Positions 16,452-24,803 of a stretch of DNA of 64,000 nucleotides are shown here, piece by piece. Every line of letters starts with the position of its first letter. Position 1 is the first letter of the stretch. A program made the translations under genes and the position numbers. Source of the stretch: Saccharothrix sp. NRRL B-16348 (GTDB taxonomy: Bacteria; Actinomycetota; Actinomycetes; Mycobacteriales; Pseudonocardiaceae); assembly GCF_001280085.1 (NCBI RefSeq), contig NZ_LGED01000220.1, forward strand, positions 62,001 through 126,000, read 5' to 3'. A model generated the notes under the pieces. The model worked only from the letters and a program-made list of their open reading frames with translations. It was not told where the DNA came from and ran no database searches.

Positions 16452-17923
16452 CGCGCCACCCGCTCGCTCAGCAGCGCGAACAGCGCGTTGCGGTCGGTCT
16501 TGCCGTTCCGGTTGAGCGGCAGCTCGTCCAGTACGGTCACGCCCCGCGGCACCATGTAGCCGGGCAGCCGTTCGCGCAGGGCGGTCAGCAGCGCCTCTTC
16601 GTCCAGGTCGCCCCCGGTGCACACCGCCTCCAGGTCGAGTTCGCCGTCGCCACCGGGCACCGCCACCACGACCGCGCCCAGCACGCCCGGCTGGTCGCGC
16701 AGCGCCGCTTCCACCTCGCCCAGCTCGATCCGGTACCCGCGCACCTTCACCTGGTGGTCGAGCCTGCCCAGGTGCACCAGCAGGCCGTCCTCCCGGCGGA
16801 CCCGGTCACCGGTGCGGTACCAGTGCTCCTCGGTCAACGGCCCGGCGCCGTCGTAGCCGACCGCCACCTCGCCGTCGAACGACAGGAACCGCCCGGCGTT
16901 CTCGGCCGGGTCGAGGTAGCCGGGGAACCGCTGCGGCCCGCGCAGGCACAGCTCGCCCTCGTCGGCGGGGCGGCCGTGCTCGTCCAGCACGACGTGCTCC
17001 AGGTGCGGGTACGCCGTGCCGATCGGCACCGTGCCGTTCGCCGGGCGCGGCCAGTCGGCCGGGTCGGCGGGCAACGTGTACTCGGTGCAGGTGATCGTCA
17101 GCTCGGTGGGCCCGTAGAAGTTCTCCACCCGGCTGCCGGGCGCCGCCGCACGCCACGCCTCGGCCTGCTGCAGGGTCAGCGCCTCGCCGGCGAACAGGCT
17201 CCAGCGCAGGGTCGGCATGCTGCCCGGCTTGAGCGCCCGCAGCCGCTGGGCGAAGGAGATCACCGACGGCACCGAGCACCAGTGCGTGATCCGCTTGGCG
17301 TTGACGAACCGGACCGGCGCCAGCACCTCGTTGCGCGTGGGCACCACCAGGGTCGCGCCGGAACCCCAGGCGACGAACATGTCGAAGACCGAGACGTCGA
17401 AGGTGGTGTCGAAGGTCTGCGACACGCGGCTGCCGGGCCCGACCTCGTACCGGGGGATCACGTGCTCCAGGTAGGCCGACGCGTTGCGGTGCCGGATCGG
17501 GACGCCCTTGGGCGTGCCGGTCGAGCCGGAGGTGAACAGCACGTAGGCCAGGTCGTCCGGCCCCGGCGTGCGCGGCCGGAGCCCTTCGGCCGACGCGGGC
17601 ACCTCGTCGCCCTCGCGCAGCACCCGGTCCAGCCGGGCGGACGCGGCGATGGTGTCGTTGCGGGCGACCGGGAACTCCGGGTTGAGCGGCACCACCGTGC
17701 CGCCCAGCCGCTGCACCGCCAGGTACCCGGCGTAGGTCAGGGTGCTGCGCGCGGCCAGCAGGCCGACCCTCGCGTGCGGGCCGCGCGCCAGCCCCGCGGC
17801 GATCCGGTCGGCCAGCGCCGCCAGCTCGGCGTAGGTCAGCCGCTCGTCCCCGACCTCCAGCGCGACGTGGTCGCCGTACCTGGCGGCCGACGCCGCGAAC
17901 CACTCGTACAACGTCTTGCTCAT
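16448..17923 (-). CDS. stand-alone adenylation enzyme (NRPS A-domain/DltA type)
   Basis: This 491-residue amino-acid-type adenylating ligase activates a carboxylate with ATP and loads a carrier protein. Core motifs are in order: YVLFTSGSTGTPKGVPIRHR (A3), TFDTTFDVSVFDMF (A4), FYGPTELTIT (A5), YRTGD (A7), VKVRGYRIELGEVE (A8) and LNRNGKTDRNAL with the catalytic Lys (A10). The Asp in FDVSVFD suggests an amino acid substrate with a free amine. It has no fused carrier, so one of the three free ACPs must be its partner. ATG 17923 overlaps the upstream stop (ATGA). Confidence 0.88.
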   Translation of the reverse strand: MSKTLYEWFAASAARYGDHVALEVGDERLTYAELAALADRIAAGLARGPHARVGLLAARSTLTYAGYLAVQRLGGTVVPLNPEFPVARNDTIAASARLDRVLREGDEVPASAEGLRPRTPGPDDLAYVLFTSGSTGTPKGVPIRHRNASAYLEHVIPRYEVGPGSRVSQTFDTTFDVSVFDMFVAWGSGATLVVPTRNEVLAPVRFVNAKRITHWCSVPSVISFAQRLRALKPGSMPTLRWSLFAGEALTLQQAEAWRAAAPGSRVENFYGPTELTITCTEYTLPADPADWPRPANGTVPIGTAYPHLEHVVLDEHGRPADEGELCLRGPQRFPGYLDPAENAGRFLSFDGEVAVGYDGAGPLTEEHWYRTGDRVRREDGLLVHLGRLDHQVKVRGYRIELGEVEAALRDQPGVLGAVVVAVPGGDGELDLEAVCTGGDLDEEALLTALRERLPGYMVPRGVTVLDELPLNRNGKTDRNALFALLSERVAR

Positions 17924-18756
17924 CCGTTCCGCCTTTCCACCGCGATGACTTCCTCGAAGGCCCGGACCACCAGGGCCGGGCGGGGGCGCCCGCGCTCGGC
18001 GGACTGCACCGCGAAGCGCACCGCCCTGGGCAGCTCCGCCCACGCCGCCGACGCCACCGGGTTGTCGGCGTGCTTGAACTGGTGGTGCCTGCTGGCCGCC
18101 CACAGGTCCTCGGCGTGACGGCCCAGCGCCGCCGGGTCGCCGGCGACGTGCTCGACCAGGTGCCGCAGAGCGGGTTCGGTGCCCGTCACCCACCGGCCCG
18201 CCGGGGGCAGCGGCGGCGGGACGTCCCGCCGGGACAGCCACCGGTAGCGGCCCGGCGGCGGCACCACGACCGGCACGCCGAGCGCGTGCACGTCGCGGTT
18301 GTGCACCTCAGGGCGCAGCGGCGGCAGCGGCGCGAGCAGTTCCCGCAGCGCGTCGTCGTCGAACCAGCCCCGGAAGGGGCGCTGCTCGCCGTGCGGCAGC
18401 AGCGCCTCGAAGCCGTCGACGACCAGCCAACGCCCGTCGTCGTGGTCGGTCACCAGCACCCAGTGCGGCACGTCCTCGTCGGACGGCGGCGCCCACGGCA
18501 GGTTCCGGGTGTTGGCCACGGCCAGGGCGCGCCCGACGTCGGCCAGTTCCTCGCGCAGGCCCGCCGCGGCACCGGACCAGTCCTCGGCCGACCGGTAGCC
18601 CAGCCGCGGGTCCACCGGCGCGTGGTGGGTGAACGCCACCTCGCCCGGCCGGTCGACGCGCACCGAGAGGGCGACCGCCTCGGCGAACCGCCGGTCGACG
18701 TCCGGTTGGTACGGGCGCAGGCAGTCGACCAGGTTGGTCGTGTAGCAGCTCAACAT
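17920..18756 (-). CDS. BtrH-like papain-fold protein, putative acyl-ACP transferase
   Basis: This 278-residue protein starts MLSCYTTNLVDCLRPY. It has the spacing of a cysteine-peptidase-like BtrH_N domain: Cys4 near the N-terminus, His98 in VPHWVLVTDHDDG, and Asp114 in LVVDGFEAL. In butirosin BtrH moves an acyl group from an ACP to an amine by this kind of triad. The C-terminal half (RHHQFKHADNPVASAAWA) is helical and unrecognised. It overlaps the PPTase gene by seven bases and the ligase gene by four. It is similar in layout, but not obviously in sequence, to the BtrH-like-ACP fusion in the same operon. The assignment is from motif layout alone. Confidence 0.55.
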   Translation of the reverse strand: MLSCYTTNLVDCLRPYQPDVDRRFAEAVALSVRVDRPGEVAFTHHAPVDPRLGYRSAEDWSGAAAGLREELADVGRALAVANTRNLPWAPPSDEDVPHWVLVTDHDDGRWLVVDGFEALLPHGEQRPFRGWFDDDALRELLAPLPPLRPEVHNRDVHALGVPVVVPPPGRYRWLSRRDVPPPLPPAGRWVTGTEPALRHLVEHVAGDPAALGRHAEDLWAASRHHQFKHADNPVASAAWAELPRAVRFAVQSAERGRPRPALVVRAFEEVIAVERRNG

Positions 18757-19487
18757 GTCCACTCCTCGAACGCGCAGCTCAACGGCACGTCGACGGCGTC
18801 GCGCAGGACGACCCACCGGAAGTGCCGCCACCGGCCGGTGACCGGGCGCGCCGGGACGTCGATCGCCCACGGCAGCCCGGCCAGGCCGGTGCCCTCGGCC
18901 TTGACGCACGCCTCCTGCACCGTCCACACGCGGGCGAACTCCACGGCCCGCTCGGCTTCCGGCAGCCGGTCCAGCTCGGCCGCCCGCTCGCGCAGGCAGC
19001 GGCGCACGACCCCCGCCGGCAGCTCGGCCGGCGGTCGTTGGAGGTCGACGCCCACGGCACGGCGCAGCGCCACGGCCGCCGCGACCGCGCCGCCGTCGTG
19101 CGACACGCTCACCCCGACCCCCGGCACGCCCGCCAGGACCGGTTTGCCGGCGCCGGTCGGGGTCACCTCGGCGTCCCGGGCCCACGGGGCGACCGCCGCG
19201 AGCAGGTCGCGCAGGACGCCGCGGCCCGCGAGGAACTCCCGCGCCCGCCACGGCGGCATCCCGACCGCCGCGCGGGCGTCGGCCGGGTGCGGCGGACCGG
19301 TGTGGCCCTCGGCGACCCGCACCCACACGTCCTCGTGCACCCGGACGTCCACGGCGCCGGTCGTCACGGGCACCGTCCCGACCGCACCGATCTCCGCAAG
19401 CCCGGCCTCCACGGCACCCGCCTCCACCGACCCCGGCCTCCCTGGATCCGATCTCCACGGTCCCGGCCGCCACGACCCGGCCCTCAC
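18750..19487 (-). CDS. 4'-phosphopantetheinyl transferase (Sfp type)
   Basis: This 245-residue enzyme converts apo-carrier proteins to the holo form with CoA. The metal motif is AVGVDLQ (144-150) and the second signature WTVQEACVKAEG (188-199), followed by SCAFEEWTC at the C-terminus. GTG 19487 overlaps the upstream stop (GTGA). The first 45 residues are Gly/Ala/Val/Glu-rich with EAGAVEAGLAEIGAV repeats and no family match, so the real start may be later. Its presence inside the operon fits the four carrier sites encoded here. Confidence 0.88.
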   Translation of the reverse strand: MRAGSWRPGPWRSDPGRPGSVEAGAVEAGLAEIGAVGTVPVTTGAVDVRVHEDVWVRVAEGHTGPPHPADARAAVGMPPWRAREFLAGRGVLRDLLAAVAPWARDAEVTPTGAGKPVLAGVPGVGVSVSHDGGAVAAAVALRRAVGVDLQRPPAELPAGVVRRCLRERAAELDRLPEAERAVEFARVWTVQEACVKAEGTGLAGLPWAIDVPARPVTGRWRHFRWVVLRDAVDVPLSCAFEEWTC

Positions 19488-20623
19488 GGCGCCGACTCCC
19501 GGACCGACTCCCAGTCGGCCAGCTCCGCGAGCAGCCGGTCCGCCTGGTCCGCGACGCCGCCCAGCACGACCTCCGTCACCCCGCCACCGACCCCGAAGAC
19601 CTCGGCCTCCGCGCGCAGCCGGTGCGGTCCACCGGCGGTGAACCCCTCCGCGCCGTGCAGGTGGGCGCACTCCGCCAGCACCCGGTTCACGGTCGGGCCC
19701 ACCGACGCCTTCAGCAGCGCGCCGGCCGTGCCGTCGTGGTCCACGGCGATCCGCCCGGCCAGGCTCGCGGCCAGCGCGCGCAGCTGGTGCACCTCGACCA
19801 GGCCGGTCGCGAACCGCTGGCGCACGCCGTCGAGCTGCCACAGCCCGTCGCGGGCGGTCAACGACCGCTTGGCCGCGTCGAGCGCCCGCCGGCACAGGGC
19901 GACCGCCCACAGCGCGCCGGCGAGCCGTTCGACGGCGATGTGCCGCGCGAAGCCGGCCAGCCCCCGGCCCGGCCTGCCGACCAGGTGGTCGGCGGGCACC
20001 CGCACGTCGTCGAACCGGACGTGCCCGACGCCGCTGCCCGCGAACAGGTCGGTGTCGGCGGGCCGCGCGGTCACGCCGGGCGCGTCGGCGGGCACCAGCA
20101 CCCACGAGAAGTTCGTGAAGTGCGGTCCCGGTCGACGCCGGGCGAGCACCAGCAGCCAGGTCGCGTGGGTCGCGTTGGTGATCCACCGCTTCGCGCCGCG
20201 CACCACCAGCTCGTCGCCCTCGGCGCGGACCTCGGTGGCCAGGGCCGTGAGGTCCGAGCCCGCCGCCTCGTCCGTGGCGGCCAGCGCGGTGGTGGCGGTG
20301 CCGTCGAGCGTCCGCGCCAACGCCTCCGCCACGGCCGGACCCGACCCGACGCCCTCCGCGAGCAGCGGCAGCACCGTGGCCAGCTGCACGCACGCGGCCA
20401 GCGTCACGCCGTTGAGCCCGCGCTCGTCCAGCGCCGCGAGCAGCGCGCCCAACCGCCGCGGGTCGACGCCGCGCTCCGGTCGCCCGTCCCGGTACGCCTG
20501 GGCGAGCACGCCAGCCTTGCCCAGGGCCGCCCAGCAGGCCGTCGCGTCGGGCACCGGGGGCACGGCTGTCAGGACGCACCGCACCCGCTCGGCGAAGCCG
20601 GTCCCGGTCGGCTGCTCAGGCAA
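19484..20623 (-). CDS. acyl-CoA dehydrogenase-family flavoenzyme (second of a pair)
   Basis: This 379-residue ACAD-fold protein starts at TTG 20623 inside the end of the preceding dehydrogenase gene (8-base overlap). FAD and substrate-binding signatures are ALAATDEAAGSDLTALATEV (the usual TEPxxGSD strand) and AKRWITNATHATWLLVLA. The C-terminal helical part has AECAHLHGAEGFTAGGPHRL. Such enzymes in biosynthetic operons oxidise acyl or aminoacyl groups bound to carrier proteins, as in prolyl-PCP oxidation of pyrrole pathways. The usual catalytic Glu could not be placed with confidence. Forms a likely pair with the next gene upstream. Confidence 0.86.
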   Translation of the reverse strand: MPEQPTGTGFAERVRCVLTAVPPVPDATACWAALGKAGVLAQAYRDGRPERGVDPRRLGALLAALDERGLNGVTLAACVQLATVLPLLAEGVGSGPAVAEALARTLDGTATTALAATDEAAGSDLTALATEVRAEGDELVVRGAKRWITNATHATWLLVLARRRPGPHFTNFSWVLVPADAPGVTARPADTDLFAGSGVGHVRFDDVRVPADHLVGRPGRGLAGFARHIAVERLAGALWAVALCRRALDAAKRSLTARDGLWQLDGVRQRFATGLVEVHQLRALAASLAGRIAVDHDGTAGALLKASVGPTVNRVLAECAHLHGAEGFTAGGPHRLRAEAEVFGVGGGVTEVVLGGVADQADRLLAELADWESVRESAP

Positions 20624-21779
20624 AGCGCACCTCCGGGTCCAGCAGGGCGAGCCTCCCGTCCGCCAGGTACAGGCGGTCGTTGCTGTAGTTGAGCGCCGCC
20701 GAGCGCAGGTCCCGCAGCGCGCGTTCCAGCCCGGTCGGCGAGCCGCGCAGGTAGCCGTGCCGCAGCCCCACCGCCTCCACCAGCTCGTCGACTGCCGCGT
20801 GGCACTCCTCGGCCGCGGTGGTCTTCAGCTCGTTGAGCAGGAGCCGGACGCGCGGCCGGGACAGGTCGTCCGCGCCCGCCACCACGGCCTCGGTGCGCCA
20901 CAGCAGCGCGTGGACCACCGCCAGCCGCCGGCGCACCCTGGCGAGACGGGTCAGCAGCAGCTCGGAACCCAGGTCCAGCGACCCGCGCGCGGACGGGTCG
21001 CGCAGCACGCCGAGCACCCGCGACAGCGCGCCGCTCGCCGTGCCGAGCCAGCACGCCGACCAGCCCAGGTGGGCCAGGGGACCGAACGTGCGGGTGACGA
21101 TGTCGTGGAAGCCGCCGTGCTCACCGACCACCTGGTGGCCGGGCACCCGGCCGCGCAGCCGCAGCGCGCCGCTGTGGCTGGCCCGCATGCCCAGCGGCTG
21201 CCACTCCCCCGACGCGGTGACCTCCAGCTGCTCCCGCGCGGCGTAGACGAGCGAGACCTGGTTCGGCGAGGTCGCGTTCGGGCCGAGCATCGTCACCAGG
21301 AAGCCGTCGGCGTGCGCGCCGCCGGTGACGATCGGGGCGAACCGGTCCACCACCAGCTCGCCGTCGTCGTCGCGCAGCTCCGCCCGCGCCGTCAGCAGGT
21401 GGCCGCCCTTGCCCGCCTCGGTGGTCACCGACGCCAGGTACAGCTTGCCCTGTGCGATCGCGGGCAGCAGCTCCCCGCGCAGCCGGTCGCCCGCGTGGCG
21501 CACGACCGCGGCGACCTGCTGGCAGTGCATCGCGAAGATCATGGCCGCGGACATGTCCTCCCGGCCCAGCCGCGTGCTGACCGCCAGCACGTCGGCGACC
21601 GAGCCGCCGAGACCGCCGTGCTCGGCCGGCACCAGCAGGCCGAGCAGCCCGGTGGCGCGCATCTCGTCCAGCGCCCGCACCGGGAACGCGGCGTCGGCGT
21701 CGGTCTGCCCGGCGTGCTCGGCGACCACGGCGGCGACGGCGTCCGCCGGCTCGGCGAAGTTCGGCGCGGTGGTGGTCAC
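20616..21779 (-). CDS. acyl-CoA dehydrogenase-family flavoenzyme (first of a pair)
   Basis: This 387-residue ACAD-fold protein starts at GTG 21779, overlapping the ACP stop by GTGA. N-terminal helices include MRATGLLGLLVPAEHGGLGG. The middle domain has ASVTTEAGKGGHLLTARAEL and PLGMRASHSGALRLRG. The C-terminus ends RDLRSAALNYSNDRLYLADG in the place of the FAD-contacting motif. Directly after an ACP gene and a PLP decarboxylase gene, it probably oxidises a decarboxylated aminoacyl-ACP. The catalytic base region (GYLRGSPTG) departs from the YGGxGY pattern, so a different base or a desaturase-like role is possible. Confidence 0.88.
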   Translation of the reverse strand: MTTTAPNFAEPADAVAAVVAEHAGQTDADAAFPVRALDEMRATGLLGLLVPAEHGGLGGSVADVLAVSTRLGREDMSAAMIFAMHCQQVAAVVRHAGDRLRGELLPAIAQGKLYLASVTTEAGKGGHLLTARAELRDDDGELVVDRFAPIVTGGAHADGFLVTMLGPNATSPNQVSLVYAAREQLEVTASGEWQPLGMRASHSGALRLRGRVPGHQVVGEHGGFHDIVTRTFGPLAHLGWSACWLGTASGALSRVLGVLRDPSARGSLDLGSELLLTRLARVRRRLAVVHALLWRTEAVVAGADDLSRPRVRLLLNELKTTAAEECHAAVDELVEAVGLRHGYLRGSPTGLERALRDLRSAALNYSNDRLYLADGRLALLDPEVRFA

Positions 21780-22027
21780 GCCGCACCGACCTGGGTCTCC
21801 GTCGCGGCGGAGACGGCCCGCCACAGGTTCCCGGCGGTGGCGAACGTCGTGTCGGTGAGGTCATCGTCGGGCAGCGACACGCCGAACTCGTCCTCGATCG
21901 CGAACAGCAGCTCGATGGACTGCATGGAGTCCAGGCCCAGGTCGCGCAGCGGGGTGTCGTGGGTCAGCTCGCGGTCGCCGCGCGCGGGCAGGAAACGGGT
22001 CAGCAGTGCGGTGAAACGCTCGTCCAT
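21776..22027 (-). CDS. acyl carrier protein
   Basis: An 83-residue stand-alone carrier with the classical attachment motif RDLGLDSMQSIEL; Ser34 would carry phosphopantetheine. Followed by the usual EDEFGVSLPDDDL helix. It lies between the PLP decarboxylase and two dehydrogenase genes, which makes it the best candidate carrier for the decarboxylation and oxidation steps, comparable to BtrI in butirosin. Confidence 0.92.
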   Translation of the reverse strand: MDERFTALLTRFLPARGDRELTHDTPLRDLGLDSMQSIELLFAIEDEFGVSLPDDDLTDTTFATAGNLWRAVSAATETQVGAA

Positions 22028-22048
22028 GGCGCAGTGGGTCCTTTCACG

Positions 22049-23293
22049 TCAGCGGGGAACTCGGGTCAGGTCGAGGCGGGAGGTGTGGACCAGCCGGTCA
22101 CCGTCCACCACGGCCTCCACCGGGCAGGGTTGGCCGAGGAAGGCGACCAGGGAGGCGTACAGGCCGTAAGCGCCGACGTTCGGCACGGCGATCAGGTCGC
22201 CCGGCCGCAGCCGCGGCAGCCGCGCGCCGCGCGACCAGGTGTCCAGCGGCGTGCACAGCGGTCCGGCCACGACGGTCGGCTCCGCCGGTCCGACGCCCGC
22301 CGAGTGGACCAGCGTCGGGTTGAGCGGTGGCAGGCGGCGCAGCCCGGCCATGCCGCCCAGGTGGTTGATGCCCGACTCCAGCACGACGACGTCACGGCCG
22401 TGCGACCGCTTCACGTCGAGCACGGCGGTCACCAGCGACCCGGCTGTGCCGACGAGGTAGCGGCCGGACTCGAAGACGACCTCCGGCGCACCGCCGCGCC
22501 AGCCGGGCGCGTGCTCGTCGAGCAAGTCGTGCAGGCCCTCGCGCAGCCCGGCCAGGTCGACCGCGCCGCCCTCCTTCCCGAACGGCGCGCCGAACCCGCC
22601 GCCCAGGTCGAGCACGTCGACCCGGAAGCCCTCGGCGCGCAGCTTCGCCGCGGTGGCCAGGCTGCGGGCGAACTGGGCGAGCAGCTCGTCGACGCCCGCC
22701 AAGTTGGTGCCCATGTAGAGGTGCAGGCCGACGACCTCGACGTGGTCGCGGTCGCCGAAGCGCGCGGGCTCAGCCAGCACCCAGCCGACGTCCGCGCCGA
22801 ACTGCGAGGTGACGCCCGTCATGGTGAGGCCCTGGCCCGGTTCCGGCTGGTCGTCGTTGATCCGCAGCAGGCAGCGGACTTGGACCGACTCCGCGCGCGC
22901 CACCGCGTCCAGCTGGTCCAGCGCGTGCGGCGAGTCGACGGAGAACTCCCGCACGCCCAGGCGCAGGGCGCGGGCGAGGTCGGCGTCCCGCTTGCCCGGC
23001 CCGTTGTAGAGCAGGGTGTCCGCGGGCCAGCCGGCGGCGAGCGCGGCGTCCAGCTCGCCCGGCGAGCAGACCTCGGCCCGCGCGCCGCCCTCCCGCAGCG
23101 CGGCGAGCACGTGGGGGTGCGGGTTGGCTTTGAGCGAGTAGTAGAGGCCGGACCGCTCGGGCAGCGCCGAGCGCAGCCGTGCGAGGTTCGCCCGCACCTC
23201 GGACAGGTCGTAGACGTAGGCGGGGGTCTCCACGCCCTCCCGCAGGGCCGTGGCGACGGCCAGGTTCCCGGGCACGGCCTGGTCCTCAGACAC
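22049..23293 (-). CDS. fold III PLP-dependent decarboxylase, BtrK-like
   Basis: This 414-residue decarboxylase belongs to the DAP/ornithine/BtrK group. Lys55 in YYSLKANPHPH forms the Schiff base. The phosphate-binding GGGFGAPF and the ESGRYLVG motif follow. The C-terminal active-site cysteine segment is AGPLCTPLDTW, and the tyrosine segment is NVGAYGLY. The usual HxHxGS becomes LHLYMGTN. The genomic setting, beside an ACP and AMP ligase genes and near BtrH-like genes, suggests a carrier-bound amino acid as substrate, as BtrK acts on glutamyl-ACP. GTG 23293 overlaps the upstream ligase by eight bases. Free-amino-acid decarboxylation cannot be excluded. Confidence 0.88.
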   Translation of the reverse strand: MSEDQAVPGNLAVATALREGVETPAYVYDLSEVRANLARLRSALPERSGLYYSLKANPHPHVLAALREGGARAEVCSPGELDAALAAGWPADTLLYNGPGKRDADLARALRLGVREFSVDSPHALDQLDAVARAESVQVRCLLRINDDQPEPGQGLTMTGVTSQFGADVGWVLAEPARFGDRDHVEVVGLHLYMGTNLAGVDELLAQFARSLATAAKLRAEGFRVDVLDLGGGFGAPFGKEGGAVDLAGLREGLHDLLDEHAPGWRGGAPEVVFESGRYLVGTAGSLVTAVLDVKRSHGRDVVVLESGINHLGGMAGLRRLPPLNPTLVHSAGVGPAEPTVVAGPLCTPLDTWSRGARLPRLRPGDLIAVPNVGAYGLYASLVAFLGQPCPVEAVVDGDRLVHTSRLDLTRVPR

Positions 23294-24803
23294 CGCCGAC
23301 CACCTCCTGCAGCAGGGCCTTGCGGTCGACCTTCCCGTTGCCGGTCAGCGGCAGCGAGGGGGCCACCACGCAGCGATGGGGGATCTTGAACTCTTCGATC
23401 TCGTCCTTCAGCAGCGTGGTGACCTCGTCCGCGGTGAGCTGCCCGACGACCACCAGCACCGCGGACCGGTCGCCGTCCGGTGGGAGCACCACCGCGGACT
23501 CCACGCCGGGCACCCGCCGCACGGCGGCCTCCACCTCGGTCGCGCTGACCCGGAAGCCGCGCTGCTTGTAGATGTCGTCGCGGCGGCCGTCGAAGTACAC
23601 GTAGCCGTCCTCGTCGAGCCGGCCGTAGTCGCCGGTGCGCAACTCCGGGAAGAGCCCTTCGGCGCGGTGGAAGCGCTGGGCGCTCAGCTCCGGCCGCCGC
23701 CAGTAGCCCGCCATCACGTTGGGCCCGCGCACGACCAGCTCGCCGATCTCGCCGGGCGGCAGCCGCCTGCCGTCCGCGTCGATCGCGAACAGCTCCGTGC
23801 CCGGCAGGGCGCGGCCGGACGCGCCGGGCCGCTCCAGGTCGCCGTCCGGCGGCATGATCGCGGCCCGCTTGCACTCGGTGAGGCCGTACATCAGCTGCAC
23901 CCGCAGGGTCGGTATCGCGGCGCGCAGCACGGTCAGCGGCTCCACCGGCATGGCCGCGCCGGTGTTGGTCAGCAGCCGCAGCGGTGGCACGCCCGCGCCA
24001 CCGGAGCGCTTGACCAGCCGGGCCAACGTCTCGGCCACGGCGGGCACCGACGCGAGGACCGTCGCCCCCGCACCCACGAGGTTGCGCAGCAGGGACGGCC
24101 CCACCTCAGCCGGCTGCCCCAGCCGCACGTGCGCGCCGCTCGCCGCGCCCAGGAACAGCTGGTACAGCCCGTAGTCGAAGGACAGCGGCAGCGGGCAGTA
24201 GACGACGTCGTCCGGGCGGTAGGCCAGCTGCGACTGGATCGCGCCGACCGCGAACACGACCTGCTGGTGCGTGCTCACCACGGCCTTGGGCAGCGAGGTG
24301 GTGCCGGAGGTGTAGATGAGGCAGACCGGGTCCACCGCCAACGGCCCCGAGCGGACAGGTGTGTCGGCCAGGGTGGGCGCGTCCGAGCCGACAGGCGCGT
24401 CGGCGAAGGCCGCGGCCTCGACCTCCTCGGGCGAGGTGGCCCGGATGCCGCGGAACCGCGCTGCGGCACGCGCTTCCTCCTCGGCCGCGACCAGCAGGGC
24501 GGGTTCGCTGTCGTCCAGCACGTGCTCCAGCGGTCGGCCGCGGGTCTGCTCGTGCAGGACGGTGAACGCCGCGCCGATCCGCGAGGCCGCGTACACCAGC
24601 ACCGGGACGAGCGTGCCGGACGGCGCGACCAGGACCACCCGGTCGCCCCGGGCCACGCCCCGGTCGGTCAGCCACGACGCCAGCCGGCGGCTGCCCTCCG
24701 CCACCTGCCGGTGGGTGAGCAGGTCGGTGGCGGTGGACACCGCGGGCCGGTCCGGCCAGGTCCGCTCCGCCGCGTCGATCAGGTCGTGCAGCAGGGTCGT
24801 CAT
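23286..24803 (-). CDS. AMP-dependent acyl ligase
   Basis: This 505-residue adenylate-forming enzyme has the phosphate loop LIYTSGTTSLPKAVVSTH (with Ser-Leu in place of the usual Gly-x), the aromatic motif LSFDYGLYQLFLG and MYGLTECKR at the A5 position. RTGDYGRLDEDGYVYFDGR and the C-terminal GNGKVDRKAL with the catalytic Lys follow. It resembles acyl-CoA/ACP synthetases that load a fatty or aryl acid more than amino-acid A-domains, because the A4 Asp is followed by Tyr-Gly. ATG 24803 overlaps the preceding stop. It precedes the decarboxylase and ACP genes and probably loads one of the operon's carriers. Confidence 0.88.
   Translation of the reverse strand: MTTLLHDLIDAAERTWPDRPAVSTATDLLTHRQVAEGSRRLASWLTDRGVARGDRVVLVAPSGTLVPVLVYAASRIGAAFTVLHEQTRGRPLEHVLDDSEPALLVAAEEEARAAARFRGIRATSPEEVEAAAFADAPVGSDAPTLADTPVRSGPLAVDPVCLIYTSGTTSLPKAVVSTHQQVVFAVGAIQSQLAYRPDDVVYCPLPLSFDYGLYQLFLGAASGAHVRLGQPAEVGPSLLRNLVGAGATVLASVPAVAETLARLVKRSGGAGVPPLRLLTNTGAAMPVEPLTVLRAAIPTLRVQLMYGLTECKRAAIMPPDGDLERPGASGRALPGTELFAIDADGRRLPPGEIGELVVRGPNVMAGYWRRPELSAQRFHRAEGLFPELRTGDYGRLDEDGYVYFDGRRDDIYKQRGFRVSATEVEAAVRRVPGVESAVVLPPDGDRSAVLVVVGQLTADEVTTLLKDEIEEFKIPHRCVVAPSLPLTGNGKVDRKALLQEVVGGV

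Noticed and set aside
18822..22169. A 1115-codon open frame on the plus strand across the dehydrogenase and ACP genes
   Set aside because: It lies opposite genes with clear motifs, is Arg/Pro/Ser-rich and shows no domain. It is a by-product of GC-rich third positions.
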